25,860 nucleotides of DNA from JAKITW01 sp041598875 (lineage in GTDB: Bacteria; Desulfobacterota; Desulfobulbia; Desulfobulbales; BM004): positions 1 through 25,860 of the forward strand of contig JBFHXP010000027.1 of assembly GCA_041598875.1 (NCBI GenBank), written 5' to 3'. How positions within the stretch are numbered: position 1 is the stretch's first letter; every line of letters starts with the position of its first letter. The notes beneath the pieces are model-generated. The model saw only the letters and a list, made by a program, of their open reading frames with translations. It did no database searches and was not told the DNA's origin. The position numbers and the translations under genes were made by a program. Of the stretch, positions 16,843 to 23,440 are shown in pieces.

Positions 16843-16953
16843 AGATGATGGGTGTGCCACATTAAGAGCCACTTTGGGGCATATTGATCTAATATAAAAA
16901 TCTGTTTCTCCTGCGATAAACAGGCAACCAAGCTGCCGCTGTAAGGAAACGAG

Positions 16954-17247
16954 ATGGCCAAACAATTTTCTGTTTATATTCTCGCCAGCAAGAAAAACGG
17001 CACCCTGTACACCGGCGTAACATCAAATCTGCCACAACGGGTCTGGCAGCACAATAATGAACAGACTGAGGGTTTTACCAAAAAATACGGGGTGAAGCAG
17101 CTTGTGTATTTTGAAATACACGATTCCGTAGAAGAGGCTATTACTAGAGAGAAACAAATCAAGAAATGGAACAGGGCCTGGAAGCTTAAGTTAATAGAAA
17201 AAGATAATCCGCATTGGGATGATCTTTATGATTTGATTTTACAATGA
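16954..17247 (+). CDS. Small GIY-YIG endonuclease domain protein
   Basis: A 97-residue single-domain protein. The GIY-YIG fold is shown by VYIL (7-10) and LYTG (18-21), the catalytic-type Arg29 in LPQRVWQHN, a conserved Glu/Lys stretch (EEAITREKQIKKW, 60-72) and the NPHWDDLYD end typical of the short stand-alone family. Known members are small nucleases of mostly unknown function, related to the YhbQ/UPF0213 group. AAGG at 16943-16946 serves as ribosome binding site. The gene sits alone between palindromic repeats of the TCATTCCCGC type on both sides and interrupts an otherwise collinear glycan gene run, so it looks like an inserted unit. Its product may act on the repeats, by analogy with REP-associated transposases (inference). 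Confidence 0.9.
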   Translation: MAKQFSVYILASKKNGTLYTGVTSNLPQRVWQHNNEQTEGFTKKYGVKQLVYFEIHDSVEEAITREKQIKKWNRAWKLKLIEKDNPHWDDLYDLILQ

Positions 17248-17270
17248 TTTTAACTGTTATTTTTTTGTTT

Positions 17271-17321
17271 GTCATTCCCGCCTACGCGGGAATGACGTAA
17301 TGAAAGGCGGGAATGACGTAA
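17271..17321 (+). repeat. REP-like palindrome plus a partial tandem copy
   Basis: GTCATTCCCGC-CTAC-GCGGGAATGAC (17271-17296) is a perfect 11-base stem with a 4-base loop. The right half, GCGGGAATGACGTAA, is repeated 21 bases on at 17307-17321, and the same 15 bases occur at 16690-16704 on the other side of the GIY-YIG gene. The stem is preceded, not followed, by a T run on +, so it is not a good terminator for the nuclease gene. Confidence 0.9.
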
Positions 17322-17352
17322 CGACTTACAGGGAATTCGAAAAAAATTGAAA

Positions 17353-18093
17353 ATGGAAGTCAAAGGAAAGTATACAGTCACGGTTTCCATGCCGGCATTA
17401 AACGAGGGGAACAACCTCGCCGCCGCAGTGCATAATGTTTTGCAGGGGTTTCATGAGCTTGGAATCAGCGGCGAGTTGATAATCGTCAATGACGGCAGCA
17501 GTGACACCACCGGTAAAATTGCTGAGAAATTCCAAAGTGAACATGGAAATGTTTCGGTTGTCCACCATCAGACTCCTCAAGGTTTTGGCAGGGCCTTCTG
17601 GGCCGGGGTGCAAAAGGCATCGGGCCCTGCGGTTGTAATGATTCCGGGTGACGGGGAAAATGATGCCAGGGAGATTCTCCGTCACCTGTCTCTGTTGGAC
17701 ACTGTCGATGTGGTGGTGCCCCATGTGGCCAACCCTCAGGTGCGGTCCCTGCGCCGGAGAGTTCTTTCATGTCTCTTCAGCTGGATCATCAACGCGACCT
17801 TTGGCCTTTCGCTCAAGTATTACAACGGCACGGTACTCTACCGCAGGGAGATTCTCCGCACGATTGCTCTTAAGAGCACTGGTTTTTTCTACCAGGCCGA
17901 GCTGCTGATCAAAACCCTGGGCGCCGGGGTCTCATATGCCGAGGTGCCCTATCTTTTGGGGCAGCGTGGCCAGGGGGAGTCCAAGGCCCTGACCTTGAAA
18001 TCCCTTGCAGAGGTGTTTCACGCCTATATCCATATGGTTATTTCAATCTATTTTGCCGCTGCCCCCAAACCGCCGCACCGGGTTGAGCCATGA
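17353..18093 (+). CDS. Family 2 glycosyltransferase
   Basis: A 246-residue protein from the ATG at 17353; an in-frame TTG at 17347 is an alternative. GT-A motifs: VSMPALNEGNNL at the first strand, IIVNDGSSD (46-49, nucleotide-binding) and PGDGENDA (99-104, in place of DXD), as in the polyprenyl-phosphate sugar transferase branch. The following FGLSLKYYNGTVLYRRE segment is also typical of that branch. There is no clear transmembrane pair, though the C terminus is moderately hydrophobic (YIHMVISIYFAAAP). Its stop overlaps the start of the transketolase N subunit in ATGA, so this is the first gene of a coupled operon running to 23293. Sugar donor and acceptor are unknown. Confidence 0.9.
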   Translation: MEVKGKYTVTVSMPALNEGNNLAAAVHNVLQGFHELGISGELIIVNDGSSDTTGKIAEKFQSEHGNVSVVHHQTPQGFGRAFWAGVQKASGPAVVMIPGDGENDAREILRHLSLLDTVDVVVPHVANPQVRSLRRRVLSCLFSWIINATFGLSLKYYNGTVLYRREILRTIALKSTGFFYQAELLIKTLGAGVSYAEVPYLLGQRGQGESKALTLKSLAEVFHAYIHMVISIYFAAAPKPPHRVEP

Positions 18094-18893
18094 GTCATTT
18101 TATGGACAGTCCCGAGATGGAGGGAATATCCCGCGCCATTCGCCGTGATATCATCGAAATGGCCCATTGTTCGCAAAGTCCCCATGTGGGTTCAGCCCTT
18201 TCCTGTGTCGATATCCTTGCTGTCCTCTATTTCAGGAAACTCCGGCTCGATCCCTGGCAGGATCGCGATATATTTATACTGAGCAAGGCCCATGGCGCCA
18301 TGGCGCTTTATGCAACCCTTGCGGCCAGGGGGATTATTCCGCGAAAGGTTCTGGCGGGTTATTTCCAGAACAACGGCACCCTGCCCGGACATCTTAACAG
18401 GGATGAGGCAAAGGGAATTGAGGCATCCACCGGATCGCTCGGTCATGGTTTCAACATGGGACTGGGCATGGCCTTTGGCTTGAAAAGGAAAAAGAGCGAC
18501 CGTCAGGTGTTTGTCTTAATCGGTGACGGAGAAGCACAGGAAGGGTCGATCTGGGAAGGGGCCATGTCTGCGCCCAGACTGGGGTTGGACAATTTCACCG
18601 CAATCATGGATTGCAATAACCTCCAGGGCTATGGCCGACCCCGCGATATCTGCGATTTTGAGCCCATGGCTGCCAAGTGGCAGGCATTCGGCTGGCAGGT
18701 CTTTGAATTAGACGGCCACGATCATGAAGCTATTATCAGTGCCATGGCCGTTTCCGCCACGGGAAAACCCCGGATGATCATCGCCCGCACCATAAAGGGC
18801 AAAGGGGTCTCCTTTATGGAGGATGAACTGATCTGGCATTATTACATTGTAACCAGCGCCCACAGGGAAAGGGCGTTGCAGGAGCTGGCGTGA
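18090..18893 (+). CDS. Transketolase, N-terminal (TPP-binding) subunit
   Basis: A 267-residue protein matching the first half of transketolase. The thiamine diphosphate motif is present: GDGEAQEG at 145-152 through the Asn pair at 176-177. Other expected sites are PHVGSALS (30-37), SKAHGAM (65-71) and TGSLGHG (114-120), the substrate and cofactor His regions. Split transketolases move a two-carbon ketol unit between sugars and need both halves. The C subunit follows directly with a GTGA overlap. The position inside a glycosyltransferase/radical SAM operon, not with central carbon genes, suggests a dedicated biosynthetic role such as building a modified or branched sugar precursor; this is inference. 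A DXP-synthase-like activity is less likely because the protein is shorter and the halves are separate. Confidence 0.93.
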   Translation: MSHFMDSPEMEGISRAIRRDIIEMAHCSQSPHVGSALSCVDILAVLYFRKLRLDPWQDRDIFILSKAHGAMALYATLAARGIIPRKVLAGYFQNNGTLPGHLNRDEAKGIEASTGSLGHGFNMGLGMAFGLKRKKSDRQVFVLIGDGEAQEGSIWEGAMSAPRLGLDNFTAIMDCNNLQGYGRPRDICDFEPMAAKWQAFGWQVFELDGHDHEAIISAMAVSATGKPRMIIARTIKGKGVSFMEDELIWHYYIVTSAHRERALQELA

Positions 18894-19825
18894 GAAATTC
18901 CTTTGTTGATACCATTGTTGCTCAATGTCATCATCGGGATGATCTGATGATCCTGAGCGGTGACGCCGGGCTTGGTGTTTTCGATACCCTGCAAAAGGAA
19001 CATCCTGACCGGTTTTTGAACTGCGGTATTGCCGAGCAACATATGGCGAGTTTTGGCGCAGGTCTTGCCATGACTGGTGTAAAAGTTGTTCTCTACAACA
19101 TCATCCCCTTTCTTCTGTACCGCTGTTATGAGCAGGTCCGAAACGACATCTGCGACCAGAATCTCCCGGTGGTGCTGGCGGGCATCGGCAGCGGAGTCAC
19201 CTTTGCCCCGGCCGGGATCTCCCATTATGCGGTGGAGGATATCGCCCTTGCCCGGACCCTTCCCAACCTGACCGTGATCTCGCCCGCCGATCCGGTTGAG
19301 GCCAGGGCCGCGGCCCGGTATGCCTTGGCAGCAGACACGCCGGTCTATGTGCGAATGGCCAGGAGCGGGGAGAGGGAAATGGGACCTGATCATGATATCG
19401 ATATCACCGCGCCCCGGGTCATCCGCAAGGGTACCGATGTTGCTATTGTCTTTCACGGCTCCATCGGCGACGAGGTGATGGCTGCCCGCGATCTGTTGGC
19501 TGAGGTGGGAATTTCGCCACGAGTGATTTCTGTTCCCATGTTGCAGCCGCTTCCATATCGGCAGCTCTGTGAGGCATTGCAGGATGTGCAGGCAGTGCTT
19601 TCCGTGGAAGAGCATTTCTCCGATTCCGGCCTGGGCGCTACGGTTCAATCCCTGAGGGCGCTGGAGTCCCCATCCTGGTCATTGCGGATTCTTGGCATTC
19701 CCAGGGATGGCGCTCTCAGTCTGGTTGGTGACCGCAACACCTTGCGGGAGGCGTTTTCCATTTCCGCGCGCCATATCCGCGATGAGGTGGCTGCCCTGTT
19801 CCAGGGGGGATCCCATGGCATGTAA
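18890..19825 (+). CDS. Transketolase, C-terminal (pyrimidine-binding) subunit
   Basis: A 311-residue protein matching the second half of transketolase. It holds GIAEQHMASFGAGLA, whose Glu49 corresponds to the Glu that activates thiamine diphosphate, then the transketolase C domain (TDVAIVFHGSIGDEVMAARDLLAE and SVEEHFSDSGLGATV). The start is a GTG overlapping the stop of the N subunit by four bases, which favours equal synthesis of the two. One oddity is the ISHYAVEDIALARTLPNL stretch, where most transketolases read THDSIGVGEDGPTHQ; the compact form agrees with the split, sugar-nucleotide-cluster type. It overlaps the following reductase gene by 11 bases. Confidence 0.93.
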   Translation: MRNSFVDTIVAQCHHRDDLMILSGDAGLGVFDTLQKEHPDRFLNCGIAEQHMASFGAGLAMTGVKVVLYNIIPFLLYRCYEQVRNDICDQNLPVVLAGIGSGVTFAPAGISHYAVEDIALARTLPNLTVISPADPVEARAAARYALAADTPVYVRMARSGEREMGPDHDIDITAPRVIRKGTDVAIVFHGSIGDEVMAARDLLAEVGISPRVISVPMLQPLPYRQLCEALQDVQAVLSVEEHFSDSGLGATVQSLRALESPSWSLRILGIPRDGALSLVGDRNTLREAFSISARHIRDEVAALFQGGSHGM

Positions 19826-20678
19826 AAAGATTCTGCTGCTGGGCGCAACCGGCAAGATGGGCTGCGCCCTGAAGGAGGTTTTTTCTTCTGAATACTCTGT
19901 GATCTGCGTAAGTTCCCGTGACTTTGATGCCCTGGATCCAATTCAGGTGGAAGGGATGATCAGCACCGCTGATCCGGATATTGTGATCAACGCGGTGGCC
20001 ATGCTCGGTATTGATCCGTGTGAAACCGAGCCGGAAAAGGCGATGCAAATTAACGCCCTGTATCCGAAAATCCTGGCCGAGCTTTCCCGCAGCAGAAGAT
20101 ATCTGCTCATCCATTTCAGCAGCGACGCGGTGTTTGACGGCGGGAAAGGGGATTTTTATTATGAGGATGACATTCCCTGCCCCCTTAATGTCTATGGGAA
20201 GACAAAGCTCATGGGTGACGCGTTTGTCCGGAACTGTGCGGAAAGATATTACCTGATCCGGGTTTCTGTTCTTTTTGGCGAATCGGTAAAAGAAAATCAG
20301 TTTGTTGAAAAAATGCTGGCACGAATGGCCTGTGGCGAGAAATTTTTTACCATTGCCGATGATCTTGTTTTCACCCCCACCTACGCCCTGGATGTGGCCT
20401 GCGAGGTGAAAAAAATGATTGAACAGAATCTTCCTTTCGGCCTCTACCATGTTGCCAGCCAGGACAAGGGCTCTCTTTTCGAGTTAATGGCAGAGGTGGT
20501 GGCCTGTCTCGGACTCAATGTGGTACTGCAGCGGGGATCGTATCGTGATTTTCCTGCCATTGGCACCAAAAACACCTGTACGCCGCTGGCCTCTAAGAAG
20601 ATCAGGCCGCTCAGGCCGTGGCGGGATGGGGTGCGGGCCTATTGTCAACGACTCGTTCTGGGGAGGGAGAATGGCTGA
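19815..20678 (+). CDS. RmlD-like NAD(P)-dependent sugar reductase (extended SDR)
   Basis: A 287-residue protein from the ATG at 19815, which has AGGGGGGA just upstream; the frame is open further 5' but only inside the transketolase gene. The Rossmann motif is GATGKMG (10-16), followed by PDIVINAVAMLGID, HFSSDAVFDG (Ser102-Ser103) and the catalytic YGKTK (Tyr127, Lys131). These are hallmarks of the dTDP-4-dehydrorhamnose reductase branch, which reduces a 4-keto nucleotide sugar. The rest of a rhamnose pathway (RmlA, B, C) is not in the window, so the substrate may be another keto sugar, perhaps one made by the transketolase or radical SAM neighbours (inference). The stop overlaps the next radical SAM gene by 8 bases. 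Confidence 0.9.
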   Translation: MACKKILLLGATGKMGCALKEVFSSEYSVICVSSRDFDALDPIQVEGMISTADPDIVINAVAMLGIDPCETEPEKAMQINALYPKILAELSRSRRYLLIHFSSDAVFDGGKGDFYYEDDIPCPLNVYGKTKLMGDAFVRNCAERYYLIRVSVLFGESVKENQFVEKMLARMACGEKFFTIADDLVFTPTYALDVACEVKKMIEQNLPFGLYHVASQDKGSLFELMAEVVACLGLNVVLQRGSYRDFPAIGTKNTCTPLASKKIRPLRPWRDGVRAYCQRLVLGRENG

Positions 20679-21756
20679 TATGTACACCATGGACGGCCAT
20701 AAGCTCCACCTTCATCCCGATCGGGTTGTCAAATGGCTGGACAACGAAAGGATCGCGCCGTTGCATATCGACGTGGGTTTGAGCAAGGGCTGTAATATCC
20801 GTTGCGAGTATTGTTTCGGGGCGATGCAGGGCAATCTGTATGAAAAGGGGAGAGATATATATTTCTCCCGGGAGCCTCTGCTGCGGTATGTGAAAGACGC
20901 CGGTGAGATTGGCGTGAAGTCCATGGCCTTTATCGGTGAGGGCGAGCCGCTCATCAATCCCCATGTATATGACGCCATTATCGCTGGCAGGGAGGCCGGG
21001 GTGGATATAGCCATGGGAACCAACGGTATTCTGTTTGACCGCAACAGGGATGGGGAGGCCGCACTTGAACATCTCACCTGGCTACGCTTCAATATCAGCG
21101 CGGCAACTGATGCGGCATACCGGCGCATCCACCGTAGCAGGGATTTTGTCACCGCGCTGGAAACGATCCGTTTCTGTGTGGCACTGAAAAACAAAAAAGA
21201 TCTCCCGGTGACCATTGGCCTGCAGATGGTGCTGACCCCGACCAATGGTGATCAAGTTCTTCCCCTGGCAAGGCTTGGCCGGGAGCTGGGCGTGGATTAT
21301 CTGGTAATCAAACAATGTTCTGACACTGTGGATAACGCCCTCGGTGCCTTTGACAGACTTGATCAGTATGACCGATATGCCCACACCCTGGAAGAGGCTG
21401 AATCCCTGAGCGTTCCAGGGTATGCTGTGATAGTGAAGTGGACGAAATTGACCAACAGGGGCCGGCGCTGTTACGAAAGCTGCCTGGGAACCCCTTTTCT
21501 GCTCTATTCCTCGGGGGACGGCAGGCTCTACCCCTGCGGTATTTTTTTTGATGGCAGACATGAGGAATATTGCATGGGGGATCTTTCGCTTCATTCCCTG
21601 AAGGAGATTGTAGCTGGAGAACGATACCGGGAGGTGGTTGACATGATGCGCCGGATTGACGTCCAGAAGAGTTGTTACTCCAATTGCCGGACCCATGCCA
21701 TAAATGAGTATCTCTGGGCACTCCACCATCCGCCCGCGCATGTCAATTTTATATAA
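20671..21756 (+). CDS. Radical SAM/SPASM-like enzyme, paralogue 2
   Basis: A 361-residue protein from the ATG at 20671 with GGGAGGG at 20661-20667. The frame is open upstream, but only inside the reductase gene. The radical SAM motif is CNIRCEYC (Cys41, 45, 48), and FIGEGEPLINP is the SAM-binding GGEP-type motif. C-terminal Cys residues (RRCYESC, LYPCG, YCMGDL, KSCYSNC) could bind one or two auxiliary iron-sulfur clusters in a SPASM-like domain; there are more of them than in the paralogue at 15504. The two share the N-terminal MD.HKL..HP..VV.WL and the C-terminal HVNFI. The different Cys count suggests two related but non-identical reactions on one pathway (inference). Substrate unknown. Confidence 0.93.
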   Translation: MADMYTMDGHKLHLHPDRVVKWLDNERIAPLHIDVGLSKGCNIRCEYCFGAMQGNLYEKGRDIYFSREPLLRYVKDAGEIGVKSMAFIGEGEPLINPHVYDAIIAGREAGVDIAMGTNGILFDRNRDGEAALEHLTWLRFNISAATDAAYRRIHRSRDFVTALETIRFCVALKNKKDLPVTIGLQMVLTPTNGDQVLPLARLGRELGVDYLVIKQCSDTVDNALGAFDRLDQYDRYAHTLEEAESLSVPGYAVIVKWTKLTNRGRRCYESCLGTPFLLYSSGDGRLYPCGIFFDGRHEEYCMGDLSLHSLKEIVAGERYREVVDMMRRIDVQKSCYSNCRTHAINEYLWALHHPPAHVNFI

Positions 21757-21767
21757 GGGCTTTTTTC

Positions 21768-22658
21768 GTGAATCCCATCCCTGTTCCAGACACATATAAC
21801 TATATTGGCGTGTTTTTGACTCTGGCCTGTACCCTCGACTGCCCGTACTGTATTAACCGGTTCGGTGCATTGTGTGGCGATAGAAGTCCGCTGACCGGCC
21901 GGCAATGGGTTGCGCTCCTGAACCGGCTTGAGGGCCGGGATGACCTGCCGGTGACCCTGCAGGGAGGCGAGCCCACCATGCACCCTGATTTTTATTATAT
22001 TGTCACCCACCTCAGGCAAGACTTGCCTCTTGATCTTCTCACCAACCTCCAGTTTGACGTAAAAGAGTTCATGTCCCGGATAAAACCGGAGCGGTTTACG
22101 AGAAATGCTCCCTATGCATCGATCAGGGTGAGCTATCATCCCGGGTCCATGGATCTTGAGATCCTGGCGCAAAAGGTGTTGCTTATGCAGCGGGCCGGAT
22201 ACAGCATCGGCATCTGGGGAATTCTCCATCCAGCCCAGGAGAAGCGCGTCTTGGCAGCCGCTGAGTATTGCCGTGCTCTGGGTATTGATTTCCGGATCAA
22301 GGAGTTTCTTGGGATATATGAGGGCAGGCTCTTTGGCACGTATACATATCCCGAGGCCTGCAGCGGGCAGGTGGAAAGGAAAGTGCGATGCCGGACAAGC
22401 GAGCTTCTGGTCGGGCCTGACGGCGGAGTCTATCGTTGCCACCGTGACCTGTATGAGGGAAGATTGGTCATCGGCACCCTTGCGGATCCCTGTTTTCAGG
22501 TTGCAGAGGTGTTCCGTGACTGCACTGCCTTTGGAAAATGCAATCCCTGTGATGTGAAGCTAAAAACCAACAGGCACCAGGTTTTCGGGCATACCTCAGT
22601 GCGGATTGAGTTTGCGTGGCACCAGGAGGACATGGCTCGGGGGACGATGCGAGGATGA
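21768..22658 (+). CDS. Radical SAM enzyme, short form with C-terminal Cys cluster
   Basis: A 296-residue protein starting at a GTG with AAGGG about 9 bases upstream. The radical SAM motif lies very near the N terminus, CTLDCPYC (Cys21, 25, 28), and LQGGEPTMHPDF is the GGEP motif. A C-terminal block holds at least six Cys (KVRCRTSELLVGPDGG, VYRCHRD, DPCF, RDCTAFGKCNPC), a SPASM-like arrangement that may bind one or two extra clusters. It is not a close relative of the paralogues at 15504 and 20671: it lacks their HKL..HP start and HVNFI end. It is the last enzyme of the operon and overlaps the lipoprotein start in ATGA. No function can be assigned. Confidence 0.9.
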   Translation: MNPIPVPDTYNYIGVFLTLACTLDCPYCINRFGALCGDRSPLTGRQWVALLNRLEGRDDLPVTLQGGEPTMHPDFYYIVTHLRQDLPLDLLTNLQFDVKEFMSRIKPERFTRNAPYASIRVSYHPGSMDLEILAQKVLLMQRAGYSIGIWGILHPAQEKRVLAAAEYCRALGIDFRIKEFLGIYEGRLFGTYTYPEACSGQVERKVRCRTSELLVGPDGGVYRCHRDLYEGRLVIGTLADPCFQVAEVFRDCTAFGKCNPCDVKLKTNRHQVFGHTSVRIEFAWHQEDMARGTMRG

Positions 22659-23293
22659 AACGGTATTTTATTATATGTACAGCGTGTTTTGTTATTGGTT
22701 TCAGCCTGGTGGGGTGTACTGACTCCGCCCCTGACAAGGTTGTTCTCGCCCCGGAACAGACAGCGGTTCCGGCTGTGGGGGATTCAGGGGAAGATCTTTC
22801 AGTACGGGAGGTTAAGCAGATCAAGGGCACGGTTATGATGTACACCCGGCTTCTTGCCGAGGGATACGCCCGATTGAACATGGGTGAATTGACCCGTGTT
22901 GCCGCTGAGAGGCAGGCAACCAGAGTCTTCCATCACATGGCGGCCTTGGGCGAAGGAGGGGTGAAGATGCTGGCGTCCCTCACAAGGATTGAATTTGATG
23001 GGGTTGAATCCCTACCGGATAAAGTCGCTGAAGTCCGAACCCGTGAACATTGGGAGTACGCCTATTACACAATCGCCACCGGTGAGCTGCGGCATGAAAA
23101 TGATGTCTCTTATCAGTTGGCGTATACCCTTGAAAAGACGGATCAGCAGTGGCTGATAGCAGACGTCCGGATTGTAGAGAGCATGGAAGGGACTGGAAAG
23201 GGGGATCTTTCTTTTATGGTCAGGCCGGACGGCCGCAATCACGGGTCAATGCCATCATCCCCGGAGGGTGGTGCGGGGAGTAATAAAGATTGA
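22655..23293 (+). CDS. Lipoprotein of unknown function with a possible NTF2/IMS-like C-terminal domain
   Basis: A 212-residue protein from the ATG at 22655, which shares ATGA with the previous stop and has GAGG just upstream. The signal peptide MKRYFIICTACFVIGF ends in a good lipobox, LVGC, with Cys21 as the lipidated residue and no Asp at +2, so outer-membrane sorting is likely. A Pro/Asp/Ser linker (~22-50) is followed by a helical region and then an alternating pattern near the end (HWEYAYYTIATGE to QQWLIADVRIVES) that resembles NTF2-like or IMS-type domains. That fold is suggested by pattern only. As the last gene of the radical SAM operon it may present or sense the product at the envelope, but this is conjecture. 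Confidence 0.8.
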   Translation: MKRYFIICTACFVIGFSLVGCTDSAPDKVVLAPEQTAVPAVGDSGEDLSVREVKQIKGTVMMYTRLLAEGYARLNMGELTRVAAERQATRVFHHMAALGEGGVKMLASLTRIEFDGVESLPDKVAEVRTREHWEYAYYTIATGELRHENDVSYQLAYTLEKTDQQWLIADVRIVESMEGTGKGDLSFMVRPDGRNHGSMPSSPEGGAGSNKD

Positions 23294-23440
23294 AGAGTAT
23301 TCCACCGGTCCAGCCTGGTCATCATGTTTCTCCTTCGCTTCCCGTTTGTCCTTGAGTTTTCTATAAAAAAGATGGTACGATTTTGATTAAAAGCCTGTTT
23401 CTGTGCGTGGAGGCAGATAATTACACATAAACGGGGAGTT
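23294..23440 (+). promoter_or_regulatory. Intergenic region with a candidate promoter for cytochrome copy 2
   Basis: TTGAGT (23352-23357) and TACGAT (23376-23381), 18 bases apart, make a moderate sigma-70 candidate in an AT-rich stretch, about 60 bases before the ATG at 23441. GGGGAG (23433-23438) is the ribosome binding site. The GGTACGATTTT 11-mer here (23374-23384) also occurs at 8644-8654. Confidence 0.4.

Larger units (their letters stand above)
16587..16953. other. Intergenic stretch with palindromic repeats (367 bases)
   Basis: There is no gene here. The stretch holds two REP-like palindromes in opposite orientation (16672-16701 and 16813-16842) with a purine-rich interval between them. 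That interval contains worn versions of the GGGAATGAC unit, such as GGGAATGTC and GGAATGTC. The rest is unremarkable up to the GIY-YIG gene start. Confidence 0.75.

Noticed and set aside
16579..16965. A 128-residue open frame on the - strand across the repeat region
   Set aside because: Its translation contains WIPAFAGMT and RHSRAGGNP, the familiar false peptides made by reading through TCATTCCCGC palindromes. It has no other coding character.
17271..17296. Rho-independent terminator for the GIY-YIG gene
   Set aside because: The stem is strong, but the T run lies before it on + and there is no T run after it on either strand in the right place. It fits the repeat family better.
19692..19814. 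Longer start for the RmlD-like reductase
   Set aside because: The extension lies wholly inside the transketolase C gene, encodes Arg/Pro/Trp-rich shadow sequence, and a strong ribosome binding site precedes the ATG at 19815, which begins the Rossmann fold.
23373..23388. Sigma-54 promoter upstream of cytochrome copy 2 (TGGTACGATTTTGATT)
   Set aside because: The -24 half resembles TGGCAC, but no GC dinucleotide is at the correct distance for the -12 element.
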